NCBI GenBank assembly: GCA_017979445.1
Contig: CM030719.1
Span: forward strand, 27,361,317-27,425,316
Source of the DNA: Akebia trifoliata
Taxonomy: Eukaryota > Streptophyta > Magnoliopsida > Ranunculales > Lardizabalaceae
Direction of reading: 5' to 3'
DNA length: 64,000 bases
Positions 14,601 to 27,653 of this stretch are shown here, piece by piece; within the stretch, counting starts at the first letter, position 1, and every line of letters starts with the position of its first letter. The position numbers and the translations under genes are program-made. The notes under the pieces were generated by a model, which saw only the letters and a program-made list of their open reading frames with translations, was not told the origin of the DNA and ran no database searches.

Positions 14601-17600
14601 TACTCATTGAAAATGTAAGCATGCATCTACAAGTGGGTATAAACTTATACAATCATGAAGGAATGAACAAGCTTTCCATTGCTCATGTGTGTGAAACATT
14701 ATATTCACAAGCAGTTAGGAAATTTAATGTTACAATATATAAAAATTCTTCTTATATGTGTGTGCCTAAAATAACAACCATCACAAAACAAATTAACTAA
14801 GAAAATGGGAAAAAGCATTCAACTAGGCCGCAGTTATGAATCTAGGCAAAAACCCATTACCAACAAAAAAAATCTAAACTGGAGTGCCTCTAGAACATAA
14901 AGTTATTGAAAGCTTACCCACAATTATACAGAACGTTGTGAATCAAATTGATCCCACTCCTACGGTCAACAATGGGCAAAAAGCATTCATCCATAACAGT
15001 CAGAGCAACAGCTAACTTGGAATTGCATTCTGCTTTTTGAGGTAGTCCATCGAGAGAGGTGTCTGAATCTAAAACAGAACGTTTAATCAGAGTCCATGAG
15101 TATCCCGCTTCCAGCTCATGTTTAACCCCAAGAAGCTTCTGAAATTGCTCAGAAACCTGGAAAATGACAAATGTTAATGCTTAATTTGAGTGCTCTTTAT
15201 ATAGAGAAGGTATAAATGTACAAATATGGAAGGAAATAAGACCACTTCTTTCATTGAGAAATATGCAACCATTTGGTCAGTGAAAGAGTATGTATGAGAG
15301 TCAAACATGACATTAAAAGCAAATGCATAGTCCTTGCTTCTCATAGTGCAAGTATTAACTATCAAGTCAACGACAACAATTGAATCAAGCTAGGTACTGC
15401 ATAAATCAATACTCTTTTTTTTTCCTTCTTCATTCCTTGGAGATTAAAAATTCTAACTTGTAGTTGGAAAATTAAACATTTGTGAGAACATCTTTTTTTT
15501 ATTACTATTTGTGAGAACATCTTCTCATCTTGGTTGTGTGGACTGTAGAGTGTGAAGGGGCAAATCCTTGGAAAATTGTGGCTTATGCATTATGTTGGAA
15601 TTTATGGAAAGAACTTAATAGTTGGATCTTCAAAGATTTTAGTATACCTACGCTTCTAAAACAAAATAAAATTGTTTAACATTTTTAAAATTACAAAAAA
15701 CAACTAAATAATGTAAATATTTGGAATAGAAAAAACGATGAACTTCAGTAGGTTCAATTATAGCTATTGAAATCCTTATCTGAAAAAAAGTATAGCTATT
15801 GAAATGAGATGCTCTTTGCATTAATCTACTCAGTTTTTCATAGACCTACACACTGCCACATCAAAAAGAAAGAATCATTTATACACAGAGCAACACCACC
15901 TTCCCTGACTGATGTTCTGAGACAGCAAAAGGATAAAGGACCACTATCTTATTCTATGCAAGATATTACGGCCACAAAAATGATAGATTCTACGGGGATA
16001 AGTAGCACTGCTTTGCAAACAGACCACAAGAATAAATGCAAAGCTACTAATCAAAAAAATAAAATGCAGAGCTATATTACTGTAACTAAAACAATAGAGC
16101 AATAAGAAACTAAAATGGGTAGTACCTCTCTGCACTTCAGCCCACAAAAAGAATTGCATAAGCTATTGGATTCAGCAGGTACAGCATTAATTTGCTCAAT
16201 ACAAGACCCATGGTCTGCATTAGGGAAGAGTTGAAAGGTTTCAGACTTCAGAAGATCTGCTTGCATAATAAAGATAATGGGGGAAAAACGTATGCAACTA
16301 AGCAGATGAAAAAAAAAATGTAAGTTTAGTACATTTTTCCTCGCACAAACCACATGTGAGTAATTTTGAGTTAGTTATATCATCCCCACCACCACTACTG
16401 CCACCAAATACCCCACAGAATTTGCATGAGCAATTCAAACAGTGCCAATCACCTGGAGGAAGCACCTGTAACAGTGAAAAAAAAAAAAACAAATGAACAT
16501 CTGATTGCTAATTAACATTATTCAGGTAAAAATCCAATTCTACGAGCCCAAAAGTAAATAATTACATCATCCAAAGCTATGATGATGTTTTTCTTTCTTT
16601 TTCAATGGGAAGGCAGTGGTTGAAGGCAACCCTAAACAGCTACTAAAAATGGAAGCATGCAGACAATATTTACAAACCCTAGCACCCTCATAGCAAGAAA
16701 GAGTACTGGGGAGTTTATGGGGAAAATTAGAATCAAAAGCTATAGATCACCAGGCCAAAACATCAGGAATCCTAACATTCTAAGTTTCTGAGATTTATAG
16801 GGTTTCATCACTAGACAAATCTCAGACCCACAACAGACAATGTAAAAAAAAAAAAAGGCATTTACTTTTGCCTTTTTCAACATAAGAGCGTAAAAATAGA
16901 AAATGAGTAACTGCAGCTTGTAAAGGAAAAGCACTACATATGGTAGTGTCTAAGAGGACAAGAGCAGTGTCATGTGGCCAATCCACAGGATCATCTATCA
17001 AATGGACAATCTGGATTGGCCACACCAATTCCACATTGTAAGGAAAACCACGCCACTTCAGCAAAGAGGTTAGGAGTGTCCCTCCAGAAAACTTTTTCCC
17101 CTTCAGAAAATACAAACATTTATAACCTTTTCACATGAATTGTTAAACATTACACAGATTTTATAATTAGGATCAGTTGAATATACCACGTAACATGCCT
17201 GGCACAATTCTCAACTAGCTTCCATTGCATATGGGTTTTGCTTGTATTTGAACATTTCTAGGAAACTATGTTCACTTCCCTAAGCCTTTAGACATCCTTA
17301 TACGTCAATGGTTGAGATTCAATCTTGAAAAAGAAGATTGTCATAAGATCATCAGCTCTTTGAATTTAACTATTATATTTGTTTGGAACCAAAATCATCA
17401 GTATTGTAATTCACACATCCTTTAATGAGTTTAGTTTCATCCACATCTAATTATTGGATAGAAAATCTGAGCCTTTTTTGGTTAATTAATGAAAAACAGT
17501 AAATTACCCTTTTAACATGAAATACTGGTCTTTTTGTCCTAAACAAAAATGAAGTTTGCACTCTTAGAAACTTCTTGGACAAGTCTTTCAAACAATGCGA

Positions 17601-20600
17601 GACCTGTTCAATTTTGCCACAAAGTGAAAATTTTACAGGAAGCGATCAAAATGCACCTAATGTAGTATGCACCAAATAAACTCTCATTTTCACTCATAAA
17701 AAATGGCTTTGTAAAATCAAATTTGTATCCTACATAGAAAATCCTTCTAATGAGTACAATTAGCTCATGTTTGAGAACATGAAAATATTTCTGAAAATTT
17801 CATTTATGTCCCTGGTCCACCAAGAGTTTTTTCCGTAAATACGTCATCCTCACTGGGGTTTTCATAAACAAAGTTTTTTTGGTACATTTTAATGTCCAAG
17901 AGACAGCAAATAATGAGTAGACATTGCTAAAATGTTTAAGTAAGCACGTTTTCTTAAACAGAGTTTTTTGGTACTTTAGAAGTCCAAAAGCATAGTATTA
18001 AATTTCGATACATTTCCAAATATGCCCAACATATTGCCATTTTCACAAGGTCCAACATGAAATTAACCAACAATTTCTTTTGAGTATATTTTGGTGAAAA
18101 ACACTATTCATTTCGTGTAATATTTTAGTGAATAATGAATTACAACCGAAATAATCAGATCTTAGGTATAAAAAATGCAAGACTTTGGTGAAATATCTTG
18201 ATGAATAATAAATTTCAACCAAAATATTATTTTTTGAAAAAAAATTTCAGAAAATATTTTTCAAAGTTTACAAATATAACAAAATCTATAAATTTCTTGT
18301 GGAAACGATGGGTAAATGGCACCATAATAATGTCTGCTAATAAAATTTGCACACAATATTTATTCATTGGCATAAATGAATCGTGTTTGGTTAGGTATCT
18401 ATATTATCTTATTTTGATGTATTCTAAGCATATTAATATGTTCATACAAGCATATACACACAATCATCCATGTTTTATTTAGTCAGATACATTAATAACT
18501 TATTCGTACCTATTTAAAAAATACAATAATGCAAGAATGCAATAATTAATAGTTTCTTCATTTAAGCAAGCGTTATAAATACTATGTTGCATGTAATTAG
18601 TGTGACATTAGATTTTGATTTTCATGTAAAATATTATATTTTTTCATTGTTGGGCTCTCAAATACTTGCAAATACGTATAGCAAATTCATATTCATTTCC
18701 AAACTCCATATGATTGTTTATTGTATTTTGATGACTTACTAATTTGCATTAATGCCTATTTTATCATTGTCCACAATTTCAATGAAATTTTCTCAATATT
18801 TTTGTCATTTCCAAAAATCGCATTAATTTCAATACTCTAATCGAAATATTTCCATTTCCAGGATGACCGAAATCAATATCTAATAATACCATGTTCAAGA
18901 GACAACAAAGAATGAATAGTTTAGTGCAAAAACTTTTAAGTAAGCATTTAAATGTATATGCATCAAAAGCAAGCAACCAATCAGATTTAAGCACAGTTAT
19001 TGTGCAGATGTCAAGATGGACTAGGCTAAGTAATAACCTATTGATGGTTATGACTTTATGATGTATCATGTGATATTAGGGTTCAATCTTAGCCACTAAA
19101 CCCTAAATGCAATATAAACCCATTCATTTGTCAGATGATAGTTTGAATACCAGCTATTAAATTAGTTCCACTTTACTTAAGAATACCATTTTTCTCAGAC
19201 TTCATACCTTTAAATAAGGGTCATGTTCATTAGTCCAAAGCCCCTCTATATCTTTTGGTCCCCTAGCTTATAAGCTGAAGAGTTCCCAAGGAAGAATGAC
19301 ACAGTCAAGAAACCGATAATTTTTAGTTTTGTGTCCAAGTCGGCACAGCCTAAGGAGCATTGGAGGTCTTCTCATGTGTAGCCCAACATTAAAAATTCCA
19401 AGTATATTTTTTAATTTATTATAACCATGTTTTTCAAGTCCTAAGCTAGATTTGCAAGATAGTAGTTTGCTTTCTTTAGCATATACAAGAGTTGATATAT
19501 CATTCTCTTGGAATATAAATCCTTATACAGAATACCTTAAGTAGACTTTCCCCTGATCAACTAGTAGATATCGATCATTGATCAAGCATCTATGGGTACC
19601 TAAAACCATCCCACATCATAATCAATTTCTCAGACCCATTTCTAAGTTTAGCAGATTAGCTTATGATATATTAATTTAATTATTTACAAAATAAATAATA
19701 AATAAAAAATAAAAAATAGAAAAATTAAGTTTAGTTCAAAGTTCAGGTAGCAACTCCGTCAACCCCAAAAAGTGGCACAAGGACAGGAGGGATCCGCACA
19801 TCAGATTCATAGTTCTTACACCAACCTAGCAAGATGGAATTAAGAGTTACAGGCCAGTCTCATTTTCCACTTTATGAGTATCCCCATGTGCCCATCAAAA
19901 TAGTCACTCTCAATGACAACTAATACAAGATACTATACTTTCTACTATTTATGTTTCGAAAGCTCGCCAATGTCCAGTAGGAAAAGCAAAAGCATAGAAA
20001 ACTGTATAATTAGTGCGAGGTATGACACGAATAATTTATTCATACCTGTATACCTAAGCAGCTTATATGGAATGTTGAAGGACAACCATCACAACAAATT
20101 AAGTCCCCACCATCTCCACAGATGCCACAGGTATCATCATTTGGGTCCTTACGGTTGAAAGCTATGGAATGAAAATCTCTGCGTTGAGATTCCTCTTGTT
20201 TATTCCATGCATCTACTTGGCACTGCAACAGAGAAGCCCCTGTCTCGACAAACATGTTTTGGAATGGCTGACACAGTTTGCTCCCCGCATGAATCTCAAA
20301 CTTTGAAATTGTGAAAATTTTACTACAACAACCACAATTTATGCCATCCCTTGTAATCAAACCCTCCAGCATTGATCGCGTCTGTCTCTTGTTCATATAC
20401 TTTACTTTCCCATTCAAGGGCACAATTCCCGAATCTATCAACCAGGTTAGAACAGATCGTTTTCCATTGTACGGAATAAAATCATCATCATCTTGAATCA
20501 TCTCTTTGTTAGAGCTGCGACCCAACAAAGCGCGTCCCCTTTGCTTTTTATTTTTTCTTGCTTCTAGATAATGAACCTTCAGTGACTTGCCATCTTTCAT

Positions 20601-21821
20601 GGTGTTTTCTTTTGCCTTATTATTTCCTTTGTCAGCTTTCTCCTTCATCTTCATTTCCCTCTCCATCTTCTTGTGCGTTTTTCTTGTTAGTAGACCAATG
20701 GCCTCCACTGGTATAGAGTCCTCATCTTTACATTGCTTTTGGAACACATAATAAGCCTTGAGAATGGACCAGTACCCACTTCCAGAGGGACTAATGTAGA
20801 CTGCATCGTGGTAGTCTCTGCCCCTCCTAGGCCTAAAATCAATCGTCCAGCCTGATTTCAGAAGCAAATCCCTAATCTGATCCCGTATTAATTCCTTTTT
20901 TGTGCTTCTACCCATTTTTCCTTCATTTTTTCTTTCTGCCACGTGAATTTCAGATGTCAAAGCTGCCTCTCCTTTGTTCTTTGTCTCTTTCTTCGAACTA
21001 CAAGAACCCAAATTTTCTGGCCCCATCTGCATCGATGTGTCACTGTCCTCTGTTCTCTTACGGCTAGCTTTACGGCCTCTAGTTGACGAAATTTTCCGTG
21101 AATTCACTTGTTTCTTATCTGTTAATTTACTGACCCCAGCTACCATTTTCTTCGCCTTCAAAACACCATTTTTACCCTGAACCCTAATAGGTTTCTTAAC
21201 AGGAACTCCAGATTTCTCTCTCACTGAACGAACTGGACGAAAAGCTCCATCATTTTTCAGCTTAAACCTCTTTTTATCTGAATTATCGGGTCCCCCATTT
21301 CTCTCAAAATTAGAATGTTTTCTCTTGTCAACAGCAACGTTTCTTGGTTTAGAACCCAGGACCTTACTTCCCACAATCTCAGTTCCAACAGCATTCGAAG
21401 GGGCCTTAATAACCTTTTTAATATCAACTATATCATCCTCATTGTATTCAAACACTTCCATCCTACTCTTTTTTTCTTTCTGAGCTTCTTCAAAGTCATT
21501 CCTATATTTAACAGGTTTTTCTGACCTAATTCTCTTCCTATCAGTTTCAATCTCTGCCTTACGTTCAAAAGAATCTTCATTGTTCCTTTTAACAACAGAA
21601 CCATTACTGTCTCGATTGGTTCCCCTACCAATCTTTCCACGACGAGCAATCGGTAAGTCCTTATCAGACTCAGAATCACTAATTTCCAGCTGAGGCCTCT
21701 TCTTCTCCTTCTTTGATTCAAAAACCTTCTGTTTCCCCGAAGAACCCTTTTTCGAAGGAACGACCTTATCCTTCTCCAACGTCCCTGATCGTTTACTTGC
21801 AGATCTCAAACCCTCTTTCAT
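8612..21821 (-). CDS. PHD-finger / GNAT acetyltransferase protein, IDM1-like
   Basis: Plant nuclear protein of the INCREASED DNA METHYLATION 1-like family (relatives At1g05380 and At4g14920). IDM1 itself is a histone acetyltransferase that reads chromatin and opposes DNA methylation; the role of this paralogue is inferred. Coding exons (minus): 21821-20046, 16465-16333, 16214-16126, 15156-14918, 12835-12749, 10888-10789, 9995-9782, 9702-8612; total 3729 nt, in frame throughout, 1242 aa. Order of domains: basic low-complexity N-terminus with many Lys/Ser (1-300); a conserved block containing [20 protein letters not shown]; a block with [18 protein letters not shown]; a PHD finger starting [20 protein letters not shown] and completed in exon 2 by [14 protein letters not shown]; a second Cys-rich module; and a GNAT domain (about 690-870) with acetyl-CoA loop [10 protein letters not shown]. 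The last exon adds a long acidic tail (about 360 aa) I cannot match. I chose [10 protein letters not shown] as start because upstream codons look non-coding. Confidence 0.9.
11680..11870 (+). pseudogene. LINE reverse-transcriptase remnant in intron 5 of the PHD/GNAT gene
   Basis: The plus-strand translation around 11738-11860 includes [15 protein letters not shown] and, after a stop, [18 protein letters not shown], resembling the YLG(I/V)PL...SW...LS..GR segment of plant LINE polymerases. Interrupted and short. Confidence 0.4.
12335..12462 (-). mobile_element. tRNA-derived SINE in intron 5 of the PHD/GNAT gene
   Basis: On the minus strand: GGTGGGTTGGTAAAGTC (box A-like), then GGGATCAAAACCC (box B-like), ending CCGTCCTCC followed by an A-run. 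Confidence 0.5.
12985..13135 (-). mobile_element. LINE 3'UTR fragment in intron 4 of the PHD/GNAT gene
   Basis: The minus strand ends TTTTAATGAAATTCTTATAT and TTGTCCAAAAG, the usual wording of plant LINE 3' ends. The ORF across it is a by-product. Confidence 0.5.
14338..14420 (-). mobile_element. SINE-like fragment in intron 4 of the PHD/GNAT gene
   Basis: The minus strand contains CCATAGCTCAGTTGG, a good tRNA box A match, and ends GGTTTACCCATC plus an A-run. A clear box B is missing. Confidence 0.5.
16466..20045 (-). other. Large intron 1 of the PHD/GNAT gene (3.6 kb)
   Basis: This intron splits the first PHD finger between its Cys/His half and its closing Cys pair, a position I recall as conserved in the family. 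It holds AT-rich sequence with a diverged direct repeat (about 17880-17950 and 18890-18960) and a 97-codon minus-strand ORF (16822-17115) I do not recognise. No intact element is evident. Confidence 0.6.
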
Positions 21822-22245
21822 CTTACAACAACAACGAAAAACCCTAACTTTCCAGATTTTCCTTTCAAAATCAATACAAAACCACCTCAAACTCAAAGCT
21901 AACAATGAGCTCCACAAAAACTACACCAGAAACCCTAAAATCACCATTAACAGATCTCAAAATGAAATTATCACGAACTATTTAGGATTTAAAAACAGAC
22001 AACAGATCTGAAAGACTCGTTCGAATTAGAAACTAAAATCCAAACAAAAAGTCTGACAATCGAAACAACCCCCACAGATATCCAGTTTTGGTGATGCTTA
22101 CCTCTTCGGAAACCTCACCAATCCGTTTTTCTTTGAATCTGCGACGAAATTCCAGTGATCGAGATCGAAATTCTCCGGCGAGTAGGTCTGAGCAGAGATT
22201 GGGGGGAAATTGGGGTTTGTTCGCAAGTCAGACAAAGAGAGTTTT
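21822..22245 (-). other. 5'UTR and UTR intron of the PHD/GNAT gene
   Basis: A good donor (AG|GTAAGC, intron starting at 22101) and an acceptor (GGTGTAG, exon resuming at 21920) suggest a 5'UTR intron of about 180 bp. The leader upstream of the donor is TC-rich; a T-run (A-run on the coding strand) lies near 22243. A TATA-like TATTTAAA sits near 22280. Several AAACCCTAA motifs occur in the intron and leader. Transcript ends are not visible from sequence. Confidence 0.5.
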
Positions 22246-22269
22246 TTTTTTTTTTTTTAAGTTTCTTCA

Positions 22270-22960
22270 AGGCTTTGAGTTTAAATACTAAACATATTTT
22301 AACGTTATTTTTTAATTTTTACTGAAATTTTCAGCTCTTTCCCTCCAATTGGCCAACAATTCCTGAAGCTAGTATGAATCCTCTACTCCCGGGCGTTAGA
22401 TAACAATCATACTTCCTGGTTTAATTTTCATAGGCCCATTAGTGGGTAAATGTTTGACCAATTCCTTTGAAAGCACTTATAATCTTGATTCATGATTATT
22501 ATATAGTGAATCCAACCCTTTCCATATGGGCCCAAAACTTAGAAACAGTCATGGTTATAAAGCCCATGTTGAAAAGATAAAATACAAAGGATGGAATAAA
22601 GATGGGCTGATATCATTTTTTGTAGTCTGACTAGGCTTACTTAGTTAGTTAGGATTCCACCCTTACAAAGGGTTTTTGGGCTCACCTTGTGGCATCAAAA
22701 AACATGATCCAATGAATTTTTATTTCAATTTTCTTTTATCAAAATGACCCTTACAGTTCAGGGGGTTTAGAGAACAAAATTCTATGAACTTTCAAAAAAA
22801 AAAATCACCATTGAATTTTAATTTTAAGTTTAGGAGTTCCATGAAAGTTCAGTTGCTGTCAAATTTCAAAACCTTGGATGAAACCAAAAATCCATATTAA
22901 AAAAATTTATCTGAGTTCTTCAATGAAATCTAGAGGGATGTGATGTTGGATTTCTAATGT
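22270..22960. other. Intergenic, no gene seen
   Basis: Upstream region of the PHD/GNAT gene; nothing else supported. Confidence 0.4.
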
Positions 22961-22967
22961 GGTTATC

Positions 22968-23145
22968 CAATTTAGCAAAATTGGGATTAGCTGAAATGGT
23001 AAGAAGCAATTGGGTGTGCTCCTCAAATCATGACTTTGAATTTCTATATGCCCCTCTACCAAAAAGGTGGTTACTTAACTGGCTTCACATGACAGGGTGG
23101 GATGTTGCGTGCGGTCCGAGGATTAGTCCTGCTGGATAAGATTGT
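22968..23145 (+). mobile_element. tRNA-derived SINE
   Basis: TTAGCTGAAATGGTAAG (box A-like) followed by GACTTTGAATTTCTATATGC. A diverged second copy is at 54152-54312. No poly(A) or target duplication was clear. Confidence 0.5.
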
Positions 23146-23325
23146 TTGTTTGGGTTGGACAAAGCCCAATGGATCAAATTGGGCACACCCGCTACTACAG
23201 GGATCACCTTGTTACAACAAAACGAATGTAATGGAAAAGGGATGCAGAGATATAATTTGTCGAGTCATCTTGGCATCATTTGTGAATGAGCCGATTATTT
23301 TCAAAAGGCTAATGATTTTTTGACT

Positions 23326-23472
23326 CGATTTTTTTCACTCAGTCAATGCTCGGTTGATGTGGCCAGGGCACAAAATCATAGATCGTTTTCCTTGTGTATC
23401 CCGAAGAAAGTGATCTATGGTTTTTGCCCTTGCCTCGTCAACCGAGTATTGACTGAGTGAAAAAAAAAATCA
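23326..23472. mobile_element. MITE with near-perfect inverted ends
   Basis: The left end has TTTCACTCAGTCAATGCTCG and the right end CGAGTATTGACTGAGTGAAA; the match extends inward through GGTTGATGTGGCCAGGGCA. A related copy is at 54541-54690. Confidence 0.75.
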
Positions 23473-24904
23473 CAACTCTTTTCAAAAACTATCTTAATGA
23501 AGGATGTATACATTGTCTCACCTTGTTATATTTTTGTCTATTATTTCTCTTCACATTAAAAATACATGCATTGTTTTTAGTTATCACAAAGCATGAATTA
23601 TGTTTCTTGTTTTTGTTTATTCTTCATTAGTTAGTCAACTAATTAATTTTAAAGCCTTTCTCTTCTCAGTGAAAATTTCTTGCTAATAGTCATTTTGTTT
23701 ACAATACTTCAGAAAAGACGAAGAAGTCCATTGCCATGTTTCTTGCTTTGTGGATTCGCTCAATTCAAATTTGGGTTCGCTCGCCACTCTAAAACAAACC
23801 CGATCCGTAGTGGTGGATAGAGATGAAGGCATTATTACCTTGTTTTCATTAATGTATTCAAAATTATTGCATCAATTAAGCTTTTTACAGTCTACGGGTT
23901 GAAGATGACGGCATTTTGCAATTTTTTATTAGTCTATTAAAATAGACCAAGGTCAAGTTTTCGTGCCATCAATTTGAAAATTATAGGGATATTTCAAATG
24001 GAATAATGCCGAAATGACCCCAGGCTGATACAAGTGAAAAAACATCTATGGTTGCTATCCACTTTCATGTCAAAAAGTGCTTTATGAGGTTCCAGCTTGA
24101 GGTCACTCCAACACGCCCCGATGTGTATAGAGGTGCATAAAAGTGTAATTTTCCGAATATATAAAATATTTTTACATTAGTTGTATATATTTTTTATTTG
24201 GCTTTTTTATTCCAATCTTACCGTTATGATTTTTGGACAATTGGATGTTACTAACGTGGGATTTAGTTTAATATAGTTTGTCTAAAATTATTCTCTCAAT
24301 GATAGATTTGAAGGTTGTATGCGAGTTTATTTACAAGTGGGTTTGTTTGTGATTTATTTCTTTTTTTAAGATATAATTTTTTTTTTTCTAATTAAAATGA
24401 AATTAGGGTTATTCAACAAACCCAATCTGTCAAAAATTACCTAACTCGGACTAATCAAAACTTACAAGGTCAAGCTCAGTTTGAGCTTGGGTTAGTGAGT
24501 CAAGCTCAGTGGTTGGATTGAGTTGAGCTCAGGTTGAAGGTTGCAGCCCTAGCCTAGGTTCACTAGGTTCGCTACTTTTCATGAACCCAATGTGAACCGA
24601 ATCGATTCATACTAGTTCGTCCTTAAGTACCGAGACTAACAAATTTGGTAACACAGGTCAATTGATTTGCATAGGTCCATCCTATAATCCTAAATATTTA
24701 CTATTAGGTCTTATTCCTGGCTCTGGGCTGAAGCCCATTAATATAACTTTACTGATGAAATGTGGACCTGTGGCCCAATGAATCAACCCGTATGGACCGA
24801 AGCCTAGTCCCCATCAATGATTAATAATCTATGTAATTTTTAGGATTGTTCAGCCCAATTTACTAAAACTTTATATGTTTATTCTTGAAGCTAGGAAATT
24901 AGAT

Positions 24905-25025
24905 GGAGAGTTACTATTGCCCCCCATCAACTTTTACTAATGCCACACCAACTGTGTGCAATTCTTTGATGATTTCCATAAGAATTGATGTGGCATTAGT
25001 AAAAGTTGGTGTGGTAATTCCAGCT
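24905..25025. mobile_element. Palindromic MITE (TTGGCACCCC family relative)
   Basis: ATCAACTTTTACTAATGCCA at the left and TGGCATTAGTAAAAGTTGGT at the right form an inverted repeat of about 26 bp, with a loop of about 45 bp. Confidence 0.65.
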
Positions 25026-25191
25026 CCCAAGTAGAAGTCTTACTCAACATCAAATGGGATTTTTTTATTTTTTCTATTACTTTTTCTTTGAATGGGTGGG
25101 TTGGGGGAGGGGAAGACACTGAGGTATCCCCCGGCCTTTTAAGGCATCCAACCAATCCTCCACTTCTTTAGGTATGAACTTGGCCATCTTA

Positions 25192-25630
25192 CCATAGGAC
25201 TGGCAATGGGTTGGGGTGTGGGTCGGGTAAAACTTCTACCAACTCCATACACAATTTGAAACATACACACTCATACCTGATTTCCTACCTGAATTTTAGG
25301 ATAATATCCAATTCCAAAATTTTGATAACCATACCTGATTTCTTAACCGATTCTTGGATCACCCAAATTTTTACCTTCTGATATGAATTTTTTTTTCTTT
25401 ACTTTAATAAAAGAAATTATACGATAAAAATATAATTATTTACATATATTTATATATAGAATATGAAATTATACTTTTGTTGTCAGGTAATCGGGTGGGA
25501 TATGATGTATATTTACATCTGACCCTCCAAATTTTTTGGGTAAATGGGTATTGGGCAATATTATCCAAATTCTTAAGCGGGTAGAAAAACCTTACCCATA
25601 TTCGATTTTTGGATAACATTTGATGAAAAT
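25192..25630. repeat. Diverged hAT-like MITE remnant
   Basis: GGACTGGCAATGGGTTGGGG and later repeated words of the ACCTGATTTCCTACC and GGATAA kind resemble the family at 2.2 and 30.1 kb; the ends are not clean. Confidence 0.35.
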
Positions 25631-26053
25631 GTCTAATAAATCATGGATGGAACATGAGATTCACCAAGATCAACAAGATGTCGGTCGTTCCTCACAGTGG
25701 GATCCTTTTAGTTGATTCCAATAGCTATTTTGTGAATTTTGGAGTAATAATGGAGAGTTTTCTCCTTTGTAAAATCTGAAAGTCGTTAAGAAGGAGGAAG
25801 TTGTAATTTACAAAAGATTTAATAAAGAAGATGAAGTGAAAAGCATTTTTGTCCAAAAACACGAATTACTATAGCAAATGGAATGTTTTTTAAGTGTTAA
25901 AAAAAAGTGACCCTTTTTTCCATTGTCATTAACCTATGGAATTTTTTTGCTAAATGTCATTTTTTAATTATATATAGATTATTTTGAATGTATGTATCAA
26001 TGGATTTACCTAAGGGTACTTTTATAATTTAAAAAAATATTAAATGTACATTT

Positions 26054-26236
26054 TAGAATAATGCTGGGGTGACATTGGGATTTAGTGTGATTTTCATATT
26101 TTTGACGTGGAGGTGCGCACATAACCGTAGATGCTTTTTACTCATATCTCGAGGAAAAACATATATGGCTATGTGTGCACTTCCATGCCAGAAATGTGAG
26201 AATCGCACTAAATCCCAATGTCACCCTAGAATTTTC
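26054..26236. mobile_element. Palindromic MITE
   Basis: GGGGTGACATTGGGATTTAG at the left recurs inverted as CTAAATCCCAATGTCACCCT at the right; the arms extend about 80 bp with mismatches. The left half only is repeated at 39806-39925. Confidence 0.8.
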
Positions 26237-26680
26237 CTTAAACGAAATATGGATTTAGGTATTATGACTTTGATTTTTAAAAAAATTAATGATTTGAGGA
26301 AGAAAAATGAATCCCTTACCTCCTCCTTTATTTTCTCTTTAAAAGAGTAAGTCCTTAGTTTTACCTGAAAAATTATTGCGAGAACAGTGTTCCATGTAAA
26401 AAAGGAGAGGTGCCTCAACGTGTGGAGATTCAACTAACACAACTTACCCAATCTTTAAAATTGATTTCAATGGATTATCGTGAATAATAAATCGCAAGTA
26501 CAAGCTGATTTTTTATTTAGCTTGGAACTTAATATTTCTATAACCATAAATCCTCATGTTAAGATTTGTAGATAAAAAAAAATATATTGTAAATTGTATA
26601 TGAAGGCTTGATCTCAATACATCAAGTAGATTCATGTACAATAGATAAAAGACTTTTGTAAGAAAGAGTTAACTTAATGG

Positions 26681-26922
26681 ACCCTGAGGGAGTGGTTCAA
26701 TGGCAAGTTCGAATCCAATAAGCAGTGAGTCCATAGGTTGTGTGTTCGATATGGCTAATATGAGCAATTCCTCATGGCCACCCGCGAGGGCGTTCCCTCA
26801 CTTACCTAGTGTGTGTGATGTGCAGGTGTTGCACATAACCGAGGAAGGGTCCCATATGCCTTGGTTTTGGTCCCCCTAGTCGGACGTAAGTCCGAACACC
26901 CCTGATAGCAACAAAAAAAAAA
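26681..26922 (+). mobile_element. Complete SINE with target-site duplication
   Basis: Begins ACCCTGAGGGAGTGGTTCAA, with box A-like GTGGTTCAATGGCAAG and box B-like GTTGTGTGTTCGATATGG, and ends in an A-run. It is flanked by AGTTAACTTAATGG (26667-26680) and AGTTACCTTAATGG (26923-26936), one mismatch in 14. Family copies are at 47.8 and 60.4 kb. Confidence 0.85.
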
Positions 26923-27359
26923 AGTTACCTTAATGGCATGTGCCTAAAACAAAAGACTAATTAAATAATTATGATTTTATGATTTTATTTTTAATAAGAC
27001 CACCTAAATAGTGGTAAGAAAAGTTTGAAGATGTGAACTTGTCAATATAATTTTATTTGAATATATTTAAAAAAAAAATTTGTGTGATCAACAATAGTAC
27101 AATGTAATGGTTTTATTTCTTGAGATGACTAACAGAGATGTAAGTATTAGAGTGTTAGGTGATTCGATAAGGTGTACTTCGATGCATCGAATCATATTAT
27201 TATAAGGATTAGGTAGAAGATTTTGATCATATTGTATTTTCTTAATTAGAGTTTATTTCTATTTAAGAATCTTTTTTTTTTCTTCTATTTAATTCTTATT
27301 ATGGTTAATGTAATTTTCATCCAAAATAAATCTATTCTAGAGCTTTTGATATTTTTATC

Positions 27360-27615
27360 AAGCTTGAAGTTCCAAGCCACAAGCGGTGCCACCACCGCTC
27401 TCATGATTCACCATCGATACAACCACTTCTTTGTTAAGAAAACAAATGTAATCGAACCAAGAGAATGAATCGAAACAAATACAAGACAAGATGCAATCAT
27501 ACAAAGAAACACATAGACTTCACATGGTTCCTTCAAGATTGAGGTACGCCCATGAATCACATTGATTAACAGTACTTCCTTGTTGATCAATACCACAAGC
27601 TCTACAAACCACAAC
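27360..27615 (-). mobile_element. Ty1/copia LTR end, relative of the 63 kb element
   Basis: The reverse strand repeats the 63.2-63.35 kb LTR with substitutions (AACCATGTGAAGTC, GTGTTTCTTTG, CATCTTGTCTTG) and runs on into what may be the first codons of an internal region. It abuts the TRIM array to its right. Confidence 0.5.
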
Positions 27616-27653
27616 ATTCTTTACATCATAGATCTAGCACATACTCTTCCTCA

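Noticed and set aside
16822..17115. 97-codon minus-strand ORF in intron 1 of the PHD/GNAT gene
   Set aside because: Faintly like a retroelement RNase H segment, but no catalytic motif could be placed.
22957..23323. Two short plus-strand ORFs
   Set aside because: They lie in a SINE-like element and its flank.
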